From Anthostomella pinea (Eukaryota > Ascomycota > Sordariomycetes > Xylariales > Xylariaceae): a stretch of 64,000 bases of DNA. The position numbers and the translations under genes are program-made. Positions 10,931 through 23,763 of the stretch are shown here, in pieces; position 1 is the first letter of the stretch; every line of letters begins with the position of its first letter. The DNA lies in the NCBI GenBank assembly GCA_963556695.1, contig CAUWAG010000018.1, positions 5,146,001 to 5,210,000 on the forward strand, read 5' to 3'. The notes beneath the pieces were generated by a model. The model saw only the letters and a list, made by a program, of their open reading frames with translations. It was not told the DNA's origin and searched no databases.

Positions 10931-11374
10931 TCAACGGGATGTAGTTGATGAGTGACAAGTGACTGATGAATCCAAGACGCGAAAGAAGGACTGCGAATTT
11001 AGAGAAGGACGGCCGGGTCGTCTAGTGTAATCCAGCTTAGGGCCGTGTGGACGTGCCACAGCGCTCGGTCTCACATCATCGTCACCCCCGTAGTGACTAA
11101 CACGCACTGTAATAATAAGGTACAGGTAGCGAAACAGTGGAGACTTGGAACTTTACAAATTGCAACCACCCGCTAAAATCTGACAACATCGCCAACGATG
11201 AATAATCAACAGAAGTACTCACTCAGCTACCTATTACTTCCACCACCATTCATCATCATCAAATTCAATTCATGGTTATTAATCATGTTGATTACGAGTG
11301 TTTGAGATTCAAGAAGTACGATGCTGTCAGATCAAGGAGACATGTCATTTCGCCGCAACGGTACCGGTTCAGCC
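10931..11374. other. Intergenic, no gene seen
   Basis: Upstream region of the HGSNAT-like gene and downstream region of the sugar transporter. Nothing further recognised. Confidence 0.55.
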
Positions 11375-13293
11375 CTAATGCGACTCCTTGTGCTCGACCT
11401 CCATCGCATCCTCCGACGTCGCCGCCGCGTAAGGGTCGACGTGGGTCGTCGAGAACTTACTGGCAGGGATCCGCATGGAGAATAAGATGTCGAGCTCTTC
11501 GTACGTACGACCCTTGACCTCCGGCAGCCGGAAATACGACCATACGAAGACGACGAATGCGGTGCCTCCCCAGAAGAATCCCGACTTTCCGCTCCAGTTC
11601 CACTCGGTCGGGTTGATCATGTACGCATTTAGAAATTGCGAGATGATGTTGACGAGCTGATACGACGTCCGCGCGAGCACCACAGAGAGCGGTCTGAGGC
11701 GGACCGACGACGTCTCCGAGATGTAACTGTACTGTTTACAATATCAGCTTGTTGTCCGCGCCTGCGGGGAAGGACGATTAAGACCTACAGCCAGTGGACC
11801 GATGGTCAACGAGTAGATGAACAGCCAAAGCACGCAGAGTCCACCTGAAGGCCAGAGGCCTTTATCGCCCGCTGACACATCCAATATGCCGATGATGAGT
11901 AGGATGGCGCTGAGGAGCCCCATGCCGCCAATGTACAGAGGTCGCCGGCCCCAGTATGTGATCAACCACCACGACCTAGGGAGGTATCAGTTGGCTGTAT
12001 CCCGTCTGGCAACGACGTGTAACTACTCACAGGATAGTTCCGATGAAGGCTATTGCCTTGGCACCCAGACTCAGGTTGAACGACTGAGCAGTGTCCAGGC
12101 CGGCAGTAGTAAAGAAATAGGTTGGGGTGTAGGCGAAGCTACTTCCGGACAGGATCTGGCCCGCAAGTGCCATGCAGACAATCTCAGTTCGGCGCAAGTT
12201 GACGCCCTTGAAGCAGTCCAGATACGTGCCGCCCTTCGTCTCTTCAGCCTCCAGCTTGGTCGTGTGGATCATCATGGCGAGCTGGTTGTTCATCTGCTCC
12301 TCTGTCTTGTTCCCACTGAGCCGCTTGATCGAGTGTCTCGCTTGCTCGAGGCGCTCGGTGCGGACTAGCCACCAGGGACTTTCGGGCGATAGGTAGGCAA
12401 CAATCATGAGAGGAGTAGGCCATAACTGCAGATGACACTGATCAGTACGGCACTGTGAGCCAGTTGAGTGGCGAGAGTACGTACCCATTGGATGGCAAAG
12501 GGAATCTGGTAGCCCAGGTTCCCTTTGATGTCAAGACATCCTGTCAACACACCGGCAGCCACAAGTTGACCAATGGCCCAGCACAGGTTGACGTATGTCG
12601 TCATGTAACCACGCAGGTTCGTGGGAGCGACCTCAGACGCATAGGCCGGAGCCAGTGTTGCGAAGACACCCCAGCATAGACCACAGAGGATCTGGCCAAC
12701 CATGAGCACCTCCGGGCCGGGGGCGAAAAAGACGACGAAGATGAAGGCATTGAGGAGCCCCAGTGAGCCAATCATGACCCATCTGTAGCCGTACTTTGAA
12801 GCGATGTATCCATTGATCATTCCGCCTAACCAAATGTCAGCCCGAGGTGAGAGTATTGATGAGAGGTTGTTGTCGACTTACCAAATACAGCTCCAATTGT
12901 GCTGCCTTGGTTCAAGGCAGTTTGCCACGGGCCGGACACCTGCCAACCAAGTTCAGGGCCGTAATAGTCTCCGAACTTCTTCTGGAACTCCGGATAGGCA
13001 AAGAAGGTGCCCATGAGGATCGTGTCGTATCTTCACAGCATTAGCAGAGACCCAGGATTCCTGCGCAAAGTTGAGAGGCTGGTCAGAACTTACCCTTCCA
13101 TGATGATTGTCATCGAGATCAAGATTGACCAGAACACTGCCTTGCGGTTCTCTCTCAAGGCCTGCCAGAGGGTTTGAGCGTGCTCATCGTCGGTGGCCTG
13201 TTTGGCTTCCAGAATGGCATTGTGGCCCAATTTCTCCTCCAGCTCGTGGTCTGCGACCTTCTGCGCGGCGGTGATCTGGACAGTGGTCGCCAT
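11375..13293 (-). CDS. MFS sugar transporter, alpha-glucoside (maltose permease) type
   Basis: A sugar porter of 542 residues, likely a plasma-membrane proton symporter for maltose or related alpha-glucosides. Exons on the minus strand are 13293-13094, 13030-12882, 12825-12485, 12425-12031, 11975-11789 and 11731-11375, with five introns of 55-63 nt and GT-AG ends; the sum is exactly 543 codons. Joins give MEGYDTILMG, VFGGMINGY, IQWLWPTPL and GPLAYSYISE. Family marks are PESPWWLVR at the central loop, WGRRPLYIGG, and PEVKGRTYEELDILF after the last helix, which is typical of the MAL31-like subgroup. Twelve membrane spans are expected. No amylolytic gene adjoins it; the amylase lies about 35 kb away. 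Confidence 0.92.
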
Positions 13294-15831
13294 GGTGAAG
13301 TGTCGTAGAGTCAGTCGTCGACACTCGGTGCAAGCCACAAGCTACAAGACAGAACAGCTTGGAGGAAGGACTCTGATGAGGCTCACTCGAGCAAACACGA
13401 GGGACCGTCACATCTAATATTTCCCCACAGACTGTTAGTCGGTCACCCTCGTGCCATAGACTCCTAGCCAACGAGTGTCTACACGAACACTCCCATGGTC
13501 GAGACCACACAGGCGGGCCAATGGCACCCACCCTGTCTGGGGTAAAGTGGACTTTGGGGAAGTTGGGGGAGCCGGGGAACCATGCACCTCGCCCTGGCTC
13601 GGCCGGTCCATCGCTGCTTGGCCGGGTTCGCCGAGTGCTGTCGAGTTAATCCACCAATGCCGCCGTTGATCACCTCAGGTTTGCGGCGGAGGTAGAGCAA
13701 ACTTTGGCTCGCGAACCACCTGATAACGTGGGTAGCACCGTCACACGAGTGTTATCTGGTGACAGGCCTGACCGCCTAGCCGGCCAGAATATGGGGTACT
13801 GAAGCTAGGTCTTCGCTCTGATCCCTACGGTAGATCGTGGGGTTCGACAATCCACCAGTAATACAGCTTCAACAGCACCAAGTCCACTCAAACTGTCAAG
13901 ACATCTGGATCCGGGGTGTTGGTTCTCCTGCGGAAGCTGGGCTGGTGGTGGGGACGTCGAATGGATATACGGCCCGTGGATGCGGTGGATTACTGACCTT
14001 GCTGACGGTCACGGGGCCCTCATTTCGGTTCTAACGTGGTGTATGCTAAGTTCTAACTTACTCAGTCAAAGGTGAGATAGTGGTAGTCAGACAATAACAT
14101 GAGCGATACATATCCAGCAGGTGACGAAACCCGGCTTTTCGCACAGGTCTTTACATAACTCGATAAAAAACCAACATGGGACCTTTTTAAAGCAAAAGAC
14201 ACTTAAGTTCATCTCGCGGTGCACCTAGCCCTAACTCGATGCGTGCCATGATCGTAAATTCATTTAGAGATGAGGGTCCTTCATAGCATTCGTGTGCATG
14301 TCAGTAATGACCCTGAGTATTGATATGAGTGAGCTCGAGTCGCTTCGATGACCAGCAACAGACAGCCGCGAGTTTTGGCCACCTGGCTCTGCATTTCGAG
14401 GAACCGAATGATGCCATGCGACGCGATCTCCGAGGAACCAATTCTAAAGTCAGGCCCATGACGTACAGCAAGTCAATGTGAATATGCTCGCTCAGCTCTT
14501 CCAGGTGGCTTGTCCACAGGCTGCACCCTCAATGTGAAGATCAGCAGGCCACCACGAGTACTCGAATCTCCTTTGACCTCGGTTTTCGCGTATATAATGG
14601 CCTGTGGGCCTGGATGCTTTCCTTTCTACTTGTTCTCTTCATTAATAGCCCCTGAGCCCTTCTTTAATACAGCATTGGACAGATTCTCATTGCCAAGTGA
14701 CATCTCTAAGAGACTGCTCGCCGTGGCGATGAAGCTATTCTGGTGACGAATCTCGACTCGCTGCATTGATCTTCAACTTATCAGCTTATGCTTTAGGCTG
14801 GCCGGTGGCTTCAAGAAAAGGGGTTGAGAACATCAGAGTCCGTGGGAGAGAGCCATGATACCAATAGAGACACCTCGTGTCGGTGAATATTGAGTGACTG
14901 TTTGACAGCGCCCGGTAACGACAGGCTCCTTACATCTTTCTCGGATGGGTTCCGAGACCATTGACGAAGTGTGCATGATTATGTACCCCCAGAGCGGTAT
15001 ACGTGGGGAATCCCCAGCATTGGTTAGGTATTCTGATTGAAGGCTCGTACAAAACCATCCAGGGGTGAAGTTGAAGAGTTATATTTTACTATGGCCAATA
15101 CCCCAGCTTTGAAGCGAGGAGCTGCCCCTGTCCGAGACAAAGCCCTTGCTGCGGTCTGATCAAATGACTTTGCTCTGAGACTGGCCTAGCTTCTGGCCAG
15201 CTCCCCGCCTGGGTTCTCCGGCCAGAGCGGTTCGAGATCATATTCCCGTGGGAATGCGTCCAATACTCATCGAAATAGGCTCCGGTGTCCGGTTCCAAGA
15301 TGGCTCCATTTGCTGACCCTGACTTGCACCCAAGCCAATCCCTCGTAGACGTGGTCTATTATGTAGTAGAGTATCAATGCGCCGGCAATGGCCTTGTATA
15401 CTCTCTTCTGAAATGATTGCCGAGTCTAGGATGAAGCCCAGCGTCATGAGTAGAATCGCCGATTATAGCTTGCCTACTACCTACATCTACCCGATGGTTC
15501 TCCTGAGCAGCACAACAGGCTCTGCCTAAACATGTCCATGTGGCCCTGAGGGTAGATGGGCCACAAGGCAAAGTTGGTTGTAACAACGTCCGTATGGGTA
15601 TCACTATCACTAAAGTCCTATCAATACACACAGCCACCGCGTCTCATTTTTAGGTCGAGCACAGCCGTGCGCCAATCCGCCCATGCACCAGTCCGCCAGG
15701 TCCGCCAATGCCCTTGATGCTGCCAAGATGCTGTCAAGTCGAATCCCCTCCCGTCCTGACGTGCCGAATTCCATATTCCGTATACTGTTGGCCATGGACC
15801 ATTTAGGCCGAGCCATACTATGCCAAATCGT
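13294..15831. other. Gene-free stretch of 2.5 kb
   Basis: Upstream region of the sugar transporter plus about 2 kb without convincing coding sequence. The open frames at 14510, 15089, 15238 and 15610 lack family motifs and splice partners. No tandem repeat or LTR was seen. Confidence 0.5.
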
Positions 15832-17424
15832 CTACACGATAGCAAATCCCGAGCCCCCGGATCCGCGCCGCTGTGACGACACTGACTGTCCGCTCTTCAC
15901 GCTGGTCTTGGTTTCCATGCTGGTATCCTTTGACCCGATCGTCGGGGCCCTATGCACGCTGAAGTGGACTGGGTCTGGGATGGTAGTACTGGCTATCGGA
16001 CTCAGGGGCATCATTATGCAGAGCTGCGCCTCGGGGTCTGGTGTTTTCCGTCGGAATCGTTTCGGTATGAAGGTATTGTACAAAGAGTTTGTGAAGGTGG
16101 GTGTGGTCCCAAAGACTATGAATACCTGCGAATGTGTGTTAGTTTGACTAAACCAGAACGCACACCTATACCAGACTGGGCTATGCGGAGCTTCCAGTAA
16201 AGCCACGGAGCGCTGACTCAGGGTACACAGTGTCACAATGCGTCTTCTTTCTGGGACTCACGAGTAAGCTGGTCGAGACACCAGGCATGAAAAGCAGGAA
16301 GTCAACCTTCGCCGCGTCCGGCGACAGATTCGGAGCGTCCCCCAAGGTCTCCCTCGTGTTGTTATGGAGTTGCAGGACTTCGGAAGTGATAGTGATAATC
16401 TGAAAGCCCCCCAGTAGGACGAAAGCGATCGTGAAGCGTATTACGAGCCATTTGTCATAGATACTCCTGTAATGCTCCCGTTCCAGCGTGCGTATCGACG
16501 GTATCGCCTCTTGATCTCGATCTCGAATCTCGTCTTGAGAGCTTCTGGAGCTGTCGCAGTGGGCGTTCCACGAGACGAGAAGTCTTCGAGTCTGTATGTA
16601 TTTGACCAGGAGAGTCAGCAGGAGCAAACTGCCACCTGTGAGGCTGACGACAACTGTGTATGTCGGTTAGCCCTCTAGTACGACAGCATGATCGTGGGGT
16701 CATGCTCACTAGCAATATTGGCCAGTAGCAAAAAGGCCGCGAGCGAGTTTTTGACCGCTTCAAGTCGTAGTAGACTGATGAGGAGTACTGGCAGGAGCAC
16801 TGACGTAGCCTTTGCTACCAGGTTGGTTTTGCGCCTGAGATTCTTGAACTTTGCAAGATCGGTGAATCGGAACACAGAGTGTGTGAGTGCACCCGCCCTG
16901 TGCATCTAATCTTAGCCACGGGATTCCAAAGGCAGTTGCCGCGAAGACGAACCAGCAGCATGTCAACATGGCCTCGACATTGTAAGAGTAGTACTCTAGA
17001 GGGAGTGTCAGTGGTTCCTGTTTTCACCCCGAGCCGAGGTGAACTAACGTATGTAGAAGAGGACGAGATCCAGTCCGGTCGACTGTCCCGCAATGGCGAT
17101 CTCGGCGTCCCCCAACTTCTGAACGGTATGTCGATACTGCTCGATTTTGATGTTTCGCCAATCCACAATGGTGTGTATTTGCTGAGCGATACTGGCCGCC
17201 GTACTGAGGAGCGTAAAGAGCCCCAGCAAAGCCACATCTGCAGGTCATTACTTCAGTGAATGTCCACGTGTAAGAGACGATCCCAAGAACCACTTACAGC
17301 TATCCCTCTCATGGTGTATCCATACTAGCCAGATCGTAAGGCAGCTGCAGGTGAGGCATATCAGAGAGTAGAGAAGAACCCAGATAGCAGCACCAATCAC
17401 CTCAGGCGGTAGTTGAACCACCAT
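15832..17424 (-). CDS. Multi-spanning membrane protein of unknown function, one unresolved junction
   Basis: A fungal integral membrane protein with no assigned function. Exons are 17424-17298, 17237-17049, 16995-16710, 16653-16262 and 16125-15832, with introns of 60, 53, 56 and 136 nt. It begins MVVQLPPEVIGAAIWVLLYS. Later pieces are VALLGLFTLLSTAA, YYSYNVEAMLTCCWFVFAA, LLPVLLISLLRLEAV, LTGGSLLLLTLLVKY and the conserved-looking end VFIVFGTTPTFTNSLY followed by PKRFRR. About seven membrane spans and a polar Ser-rich tail result. Inside the third exon, near 16900-16925, the frame of FGIPWLRL must change to that of FRFTDLAKFKNLRRK. I found no GT-AG intron that does this, so a one-base indel is likely and the gene may be inactive. 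Confidence 0.65.
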
Positions 17425-19554
17425 AACGAGTCGACGAGGGCAGCATGAGACATTGGGTATTCGACAGGTTCTGCTCCCAAAATGGGCAAACCGGAGTCAA
17501 GAGACTGGATGTGAAGGAGAAATAAGGCCTGACGATATGCGGAGACCTGTAGACAGGTCACAGACCACTCTCAAGCTGGTGCCGCCGGTGGGACTGCCGA
17601 GATCTACGAAGGCCAAGACCCATAAGCCTAGTGTGTGACCAGATCCGGCTCAGACGCCGGACGCACCCATGCTGAGGATCTACTGATGCATGAATGAGGG
17701 GGAGCAGGTTGACGGGTGACGGGCATAGTGAACCGATTTGGAAACCAGTGGGCTATGTCACAAAACGTCAGGAGCAGAGCCAATCATATAAGGATAGGTG
17801 CAATTGTTGGGTTACGAACCAGGCACCCAGGTCCCCCTTTGGCCCAAAGAAAGGGTAACAGTATAATGAAGGATATCACGGCACGATCGCCCATGAGCAT
17901 GTGATTGAAGTCGTGGATATACTTCGGCTCAGGCGTGACTCGTCCACAGCAACACAACTGCAACGCACTCAATAGAAGATTGGGTGAGGGTGTTCAGACG
18001 TGGTCGACGACGTCTGCGCGCCCACATTCGTGCTTACTATGCTCGGAGTATTTTGGTGGGGGGGTAGTGCATCGAGGAGACGTCGCTGGGCGTCTATGCA
18101 CAACATCACTCTCCATCAACCGGTTAACTTGCCGCCAGTGGACACAATCGATGGGAAAAGCCGTCGACGTGGGGCCTTTTCATGAGATAGGCATGCCTCA
18201 ACGAACGAGCGTTTTGAGAATTGCGTGTTCACCGTTCAGACAAGTTTAGATGTCAACTCGATAACGAGGTGTTCCCAATGTGAAGGTGGGCGACGATCTC
18301 CCAGTCAAGCTTCCCTACGCGGATCTTGGTACGCTGGCTGTAGATCTCGGGGGAAGCACGTTGCCAACAACGATTAGAAATGAAAGTAGAAAACCGAATA
18401 TATGTAGGGACTCCGACGATCGTGCAACCTAGTTCCTGGACATCAAGTAGCTGTATCTCCACTAAGTGTTTCGCATTGGGGGAGCTTGTTCTCGAGCCCC
18501 AACCCAGGAGGACCATCTTCTGGCACCGATACAACCCGCGCAGCTGTTGATAAGCTGCACACCCCAATCGTTGGCCAGTGGCCATCCACAGGAGCCGTTG
18601 GTTGCAACAATACCAGATCATAGGGTCTTCAGTTTGTAGTCGAAAATAAACGAGATTGAAGGGCTTAGCTCTACTATATCTCGAATTTCTAGGAGTCTTC
18701 TAGTGAGCAAGCTAACATTAGCTCCCACGCGGACTCCCAGATCGCCGACTCCCTAATCAAACAAGCCTCACGATGACAGTCCACCGGCGCGCCGAGAAGC
18801 CTTCGCCGTTCCGCTAGAACCCGCTTGCAGCCGCAAGCCTGAAAATTCACGCTCGTCATGGGCATCTGGTGGGGGTACTTGTACCAAGACAGACCAGACA
18901 CAGACACCATAACGATCTCGGGCTTTGCTGCCGTAAGGTATGTTTGCCAGCCCATGAACCGAGCTCATTACCTACTTATTAGGTTATAATACAACCCGTA
19001 ATGGCGACAGCACCCTCTGCATCCGCCCCAGTCCCTTTATCAGAGCTTACCGCGCGCCGCCCATCAAATCTTTTGACTACTCCAACAAGCACCAGCACGC
19101 GATACGACAGCGAAGTCCAAGGCGGCTCAGACGGGCTGGAAATTTGTCACATCCCATCGTCATTCCCCTATGATTCCATGGCCATTCTGGGAGTGCTGCA
19201 ATATAGAGGGGAGGACGGGAGGGAGTCACACCTTCCTACTTCGAGGGCGGCAGTATAGTTATGTGGCAGTGGGGGGACAGAAAAGTCTGGGCATATGCAA
19301 GGAAACCGTGCTGACCTAAGAGCTCCCGCTTCTCAGGCGTCAATGGCGGTTCTTACTGGCTTACATAAATGCTTGGACGTCTCGAGTGCTTGCTGCACAG
19401 TCAGGGATGAGGGCTTGGTGCATTTGTGATGCGACTGGATGGGTTTCAGAAGACTAGTAGACAGAAGACGTTGCATTGGTAGGAACTGGATGATGAGTGA
19501 TGTTGTGCTTGCTTATGAGATATCGTGGGGGGTGTGCGATGTTGTCACATCGTA
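17425..19554. other. Gene-free stretch of 2.1 kb
   Basis: No supported gene. Frames at 18253-18621 and 18689-18968 on the minus strand show no known motif or splice partners. The first part should hold the promoter of the membrane protein. Confidence 0.5.
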
Positions 19555-21487
19555 TCAGTTTTCGGTGACACTGGTGTCCGTGGCCAGCTTGACGACGTCT
19601 ACCCAATCCTTCGGCCTCGTTCGTCCTCCATCCCATGCACCATTCAAGTATCCCTCGGCTTCACGAGCCCACGACAACAGCTGTTCTTCTGCTCCCCATT
19701 CTCCCATAGCCATCAAGCCAATGGGAAGCTTGCCGTCTCCCTGCTCAGGTTCGACGTAACCGACCGGCGCACTCACTGCTGGGCAGCCTGTAGAGTTCGC
19801 CAGCCAGATGTACATCATTTGCCTGATGGTTAGGTTGCCGTCGCTGAAACCATAGGCTTCATCTCCAGGGTGAATCTTCCAGCCAGGCTCAGGGGAAGTC
19901 GGCGTGACTATCAACAAGCCTGGGTATTTCTTCCACAAGAACGCGAGGTGCTCCATTAGCAGCTCCCGGAGCTGGCTGTATTTGACCATATCGATACCTG
20001 AAGTGTGTCCACCGACTGACAGGAGTAACTGGTTGCAGTGATTGACCATGGAGAGGGGCTTCGAAGGGTCCTTAGCACGGGATCGCTGTAAGTCCAGGGC
20101 TTCGACAAGTGCCCACGCGCTGTGCGCGTACTGGCCCTCATTGAGGTAAGGTATAGATATATCGACCACCTCGTAGTCAAGCTTCTCTTCGAAGTAGGCA
20201 ATGGCCTTCTTTGTAACCTCACAGACTGCTGAAGATGAACGGTTGAACCATTCGTGGCAGATGCCAATTGTTTTCTTCGCAGTCGGGCTCGGCGGTACAG
20301 ACGGCGCAAACGACCCTTGTGTCGGGTCGTCTGGGTTGGGCGCTGTCAAAACTCTGTAAGCAATGGCAAGATCGCTTGCTGTGGCGGCCAACGGACCTAT
20401 CACGCAGATAGCAGACTTCATGGTCCACGCCCGGTGCAGTGTTGGCTTCAACCCATACATGCCACAGAAGGAACTCGGTATCCTGATGCTGCCGCCGGCA
20501 TCAGTGCCGACTGATATAGGCACCAGACCGGCAGACAAGGCTGAGCCCGCACCCGACGAAGAGCCTCCCGTGTAATACGACGTGTTATACCAATTCTTGG
20601 GCGAACCCCGGCGCGGATTGCATCCACTTGTATCACTCCCGAGCTCATGCATGGTCAGTTTCCCGACAACAAGAGCACCAGCGGCTTCCAATTGCGCAAT
20701 GGGCCAGATGGTACAGGTTGCTGGTGCAAAGAACGGCTCTGAGGGGTCGAGTTGTAGTCCGACATGGGAGACATATCCTTCTACATCGATGTCATCCTTG
20801 ACGCCCACAGGCACCCCATCGAGGATCCCAAGAAGGTTCCCATTAGAGTACCGCTCAGTCGATGCTTTGGCAGCCGCAAGAACAGCGTCCTTACGTGTGA
20901 CTGCCCATGCTGATGAGTATTTTCCAGATTGCGCCTGGCCAGATATGAGTGGAAGCAGGGCTTCGGCGACTTGAAGCGGGGTCAACGTCCCCGACTTGTA
21001 TAGCTCCTGGAAGTCAGCAGCAGAGTAGAAGCGACCCGAGAGGTCTTCAGGCTGTCGTTGGCAGAGGCCTGATGTGATCTCAGGCTTGGCGGGCGCACTG
21101 CCGTCCGCAGTGAGTGGAGTGACGATGGGCTGTCGGGCCGGTCAATAAACGGGGAAGACGACTTAGATAGGTCGCAGTAAGTACTTACTTCGAAGCGCGG
21201 ATGATACTGGCCTAGTCCTGGGATATGTTTGATGCCGCCAAACTTTGCATTAGTCCACGTCGCCTTTGCGACTAGCGAAGATCGTGAGATACTAAGCGGT
21301 AGATCTGGAGCATTAGATGCTGTACTCGGCAAGTAGCGACGATAGGGTTCGGGATGTCCTACATGTTGGCGGCGATGACCAATGGCCATCCTCTCAGAAC
21401 CGGGTTGGAGTCGACAGCCGCTTCATAAGCCGTCTTGGGACCTTCACGGGCTGGAGGATAGCCAGAGAAATGCTGTGGTTGGGACAT
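19555..21487 (-). CDS. Amidase signature family hydrolase
   Basis: Amidase of 600 residues, hydrolysing an amide bond through a Ser-cisSer-Lys triad. Exons are 21487-21363, 21291-21189 and 21129-19555, with introns of 71 and 59 nt, giving exactly 601 codons. Exon 1 reads MSQPQHFSGYPPAREG to LVIAAN; the joins give AANIISRSSL and HPRFEPIVTPL. Catalytic Lys is about residue 187 in GVPVGVKDDID, the GGSSSGAGSALSAG loop spans about 264-277, and the nucleophile serine is about 290 in TDAGGSIRIPS. No signal peptide is seen, so it is probably intracellular. The substrate is not predictable; fungal relatives act on fatty-acid, aryl or small amides. The long N-terminal arm is typical of this fungal subgroup. 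Confidence 0.9.
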
Positions 21488-22099
21488 GGTTCCGGGTTCG
21501 GGAGGATCCACTGCTACTCAGCAGCATGCACATGCAGTTCCCCTTTGCACAGCACAGTCCTGCAGCAGGCTACAGCGAGGAACCAATGGTAACTTCGTAT
21601 GTGTTTGGGACAAGATTCGTGGCACGGCGGGAGTGGCGGTTAGATTAAGAGGATGACGATGTCACAGTGAGGAGGCCGTGAAGTTGGGCCATCGGCGACG
21701 GGAGGATTTGAAAAGCCCGGTTGCCCCGTCCCCACTATTATTATCTGAAGAGTTCCCACCGGCTCCGATCAGATGGGTTTGCGACACGCAGCATCTTCGA
21801 ACACAACTCAACCGCAGAGTGGGATGGAATGGGACTTGGCGCATTTGGACTACCTAGGGGCAATTTGATCTCATGAGTCAGTAAGTGGCGAAGCTATGTA
21901 TGTTGACCACCAGCTCGAAGAACATGTCTTTGATACAATTGGCAGTTAACGTAAGATATACATCGCATTTGACAGGTAGGACAGCAAGTCCGGCAGTATT
22001 CGAAGCTTCTATCAGGTTAAGAGTTATAGTTGCGGTCTAAATACGAGTTCTAAAGACTTGCGATGCGAGGATGCGTGAGCTTCCGATCTTACCTACCCC
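21488..22099. other. Intergenic, no gene seen
   Basis: Contains the amidase promoter and the 3' end of the hydrolase gene. Nothing else recognised. Confidence 0.55.
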
Positions 22100-23044
22100 T
22101 TACTCCTGCATCAGAGGAAGCAAGAAGTCCAAGAGACATCCACGCATGCGTGCCTCGTCATGACCTACGCCCTCTACAACGTCAAACTGTGCCTGAATGC
22201 CCTCCTCTTTCCACGCTCTGTGTAATGTCTGCAAGTTCTCAAGTCTTCCTCGCCTCATGACCACCACTTCGCCATCCTCTTTACTCCCCGACTCCTTATG
22301 CTGACCCTGACCACTCCGCCGACCCTTCACACCCTCCAGCCAGACCCAAAACTCCCTGCCGCCGGGGAGATCGACATCAGCGCCGCCAACAGCCAGCTGG
22401 ATACGCACCCTCGCAATAGCGTCCTTCCTGATCGCCACAACAAACAGCTCCTCCACGTCCGCCACTCCCAAAGGCCACTTCTTCCCCTCGTCCAAGTGCG
22501 TCACCTGTCCGGGAGCCCCCGCACTCACATTCACCAGCCTCTCAGGATACAAATAGAGGAACCGCAGCGCAAACTGCGCGCCACCCGACCACCCCATGAG
22601 CGACACCCTCTCCGTCTCGACGCCGGGCCAGCGGACCTCAATCTCGTCCAGCATAGCCAGCAGCGCGCGGTCCGAGCGCAGACTCGCCGACCGCAGCAGC
22701 TTGTAGGAGTCGAGGTCGTTGGGCCCGTCGAGGCCGGCGGGGAACATGGGCGCCGCGATGGCGCAGGCAGCCGAGTCGGCGAACGCGGCTAGTTCGCCGC
22801 GCATGGCCGAGATGTTACGGCGGGTTCCGTGGACGTAGATGAGGAGGGGCAGTTTTCTAGGAGCCCGCGGTGAGTCGAGAGCCGCTCCCGCGGGCTGTTT
22901 GGAATTGTAGTGCGCTGGTGGGATGTAGAGCGTATAGGACACGCGGGGATCAGACGTCATAGCTTTGAGCGGGATGTGGCCGACCATGTAGGTGTCCTCG
23001 AGGAATTCCGGTGGAACATCGGCTGTCGTCAGGGGTCTGTCCAT
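22100..23044 (-). CDS. Alpha/beta hydrolase (esterase-like)
   Basis: A single-exon protein of 314 residues with an alpha/beta hydrolase layout. LPLLIYVHGTRRN (about residue 65-77) is the strand and oxyanion loop. The nucleophile elbow is GWSGGAQFALRF, with the serine in G-W-S-G-G near residue 152. The likely catalytic histidine is in VEGVGHDEARM near the C-terminus, and an Asp candidate lies in VGGADVDLPGG. There is no signal peptide. The substrate is unknown; the family includes esterases and peptidases of small acyl compounds. An Arg/Lys-rich insert (about 240-265) separates the acid and histidine regions. Confidence 0.8.
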   Translation of the reverse strand: MDRPLTTADVPPEFLEDTYMVGHIPLKAMTSDPRVSYTLYIPPAHYNSKQPAGAALDSPRAPRKLPLLIYVHGTRRNISAMRGELAAFADSAACAIAAPMFPAGLDGPNDLDSYKLLRSASLRSDRALLAMLDEIEVRWPGVETERVSLMGWSGGAQFALRFLYLYPERLVNVSAGAPGQVTHLDEGKKWPLGVADVEELFVVAIRKDAIARVRIQLAVGGADVDLPGGREFWVWLEGVKGRRSGQGQHKESGSKEDGEVVVMRRGRLENLQTLHRAWKEEGIQAQFDVVEGVGHDEARMRGCLLDFLLPLMQE

Positions 23045-23763
23045 GCTGTACTGGTAGAGGCCGAGTTGCAGCGATATTTACGACAGGATGACGCGTAGAG
23101 GGCTTGCGGATTGCTTAATCTACGTAGCAGTACGGTAGCCAAGCTTTAGGCTTCCTCTTATATGTATGCAAGCCACCACCGAGACGCTAGCGAACGGAAA
23201 CATCCTGGGCGGTGATACGGGTGTCGCGACGAGGGTTTAGTCGTACGGATACGGAGTTCAGTTGAGGCTTAGAACAAGGTACGCGTCACTGCCTTAGTTC
23301 CCCAGGCGGGCCAAAGTATTCTGCAGCCTCCCTCCCATAGATCACATCAAACACCGCATCAAAGCGGGGAGCTAGGTAGTGGTATGGTCTCGTGGTAGTC
23401 TGTCAAATCGGCGCCGTATGCTCAAAGAACCGATTTTCGCATGGGTGCGAACCCGAGCTACGGCGCTACGCTCGCGAGCTCGAGGTCGTCGAAGAATGCG
23501 GGGCTGGGATCGACAGTCAGGAGCTCAGGAGATGCTTTGGGGATGACACATATTGGCGAGATGAAAGCTTGGCTCTACGCACCAGGCACGCTGGCCGACC
23601 CTGAGAGGAGGGTTGAAAGAGGAGGTATTCTTGTGATGAATGATATATGATGGCTTAATTGGTTCAGGTTAAGCTCTGAGTTCCCAGGAGCTTAGATCTC
23701 GTTCCCAGTCTTTTCATCCGTCTTCGTTTTGCTGGACTGTCGTCTGCTGAAATATCTGCTGAG
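23045..23763. other. Divergent intergenic region, no gene seen
   Basis: Promoter region shared by the minus-strand hydrolase and the plus-strand transporter. Frames at 23392-23650 lack protein features. Confidence 0.55.

Noticed and set aside
18253..18968. Minus-strand frames of 122 and 88 codons as a small gene
   Set aside because: No family motif, no splice pattern that lengthens them, and composition like the surrounding non-coding DNA.
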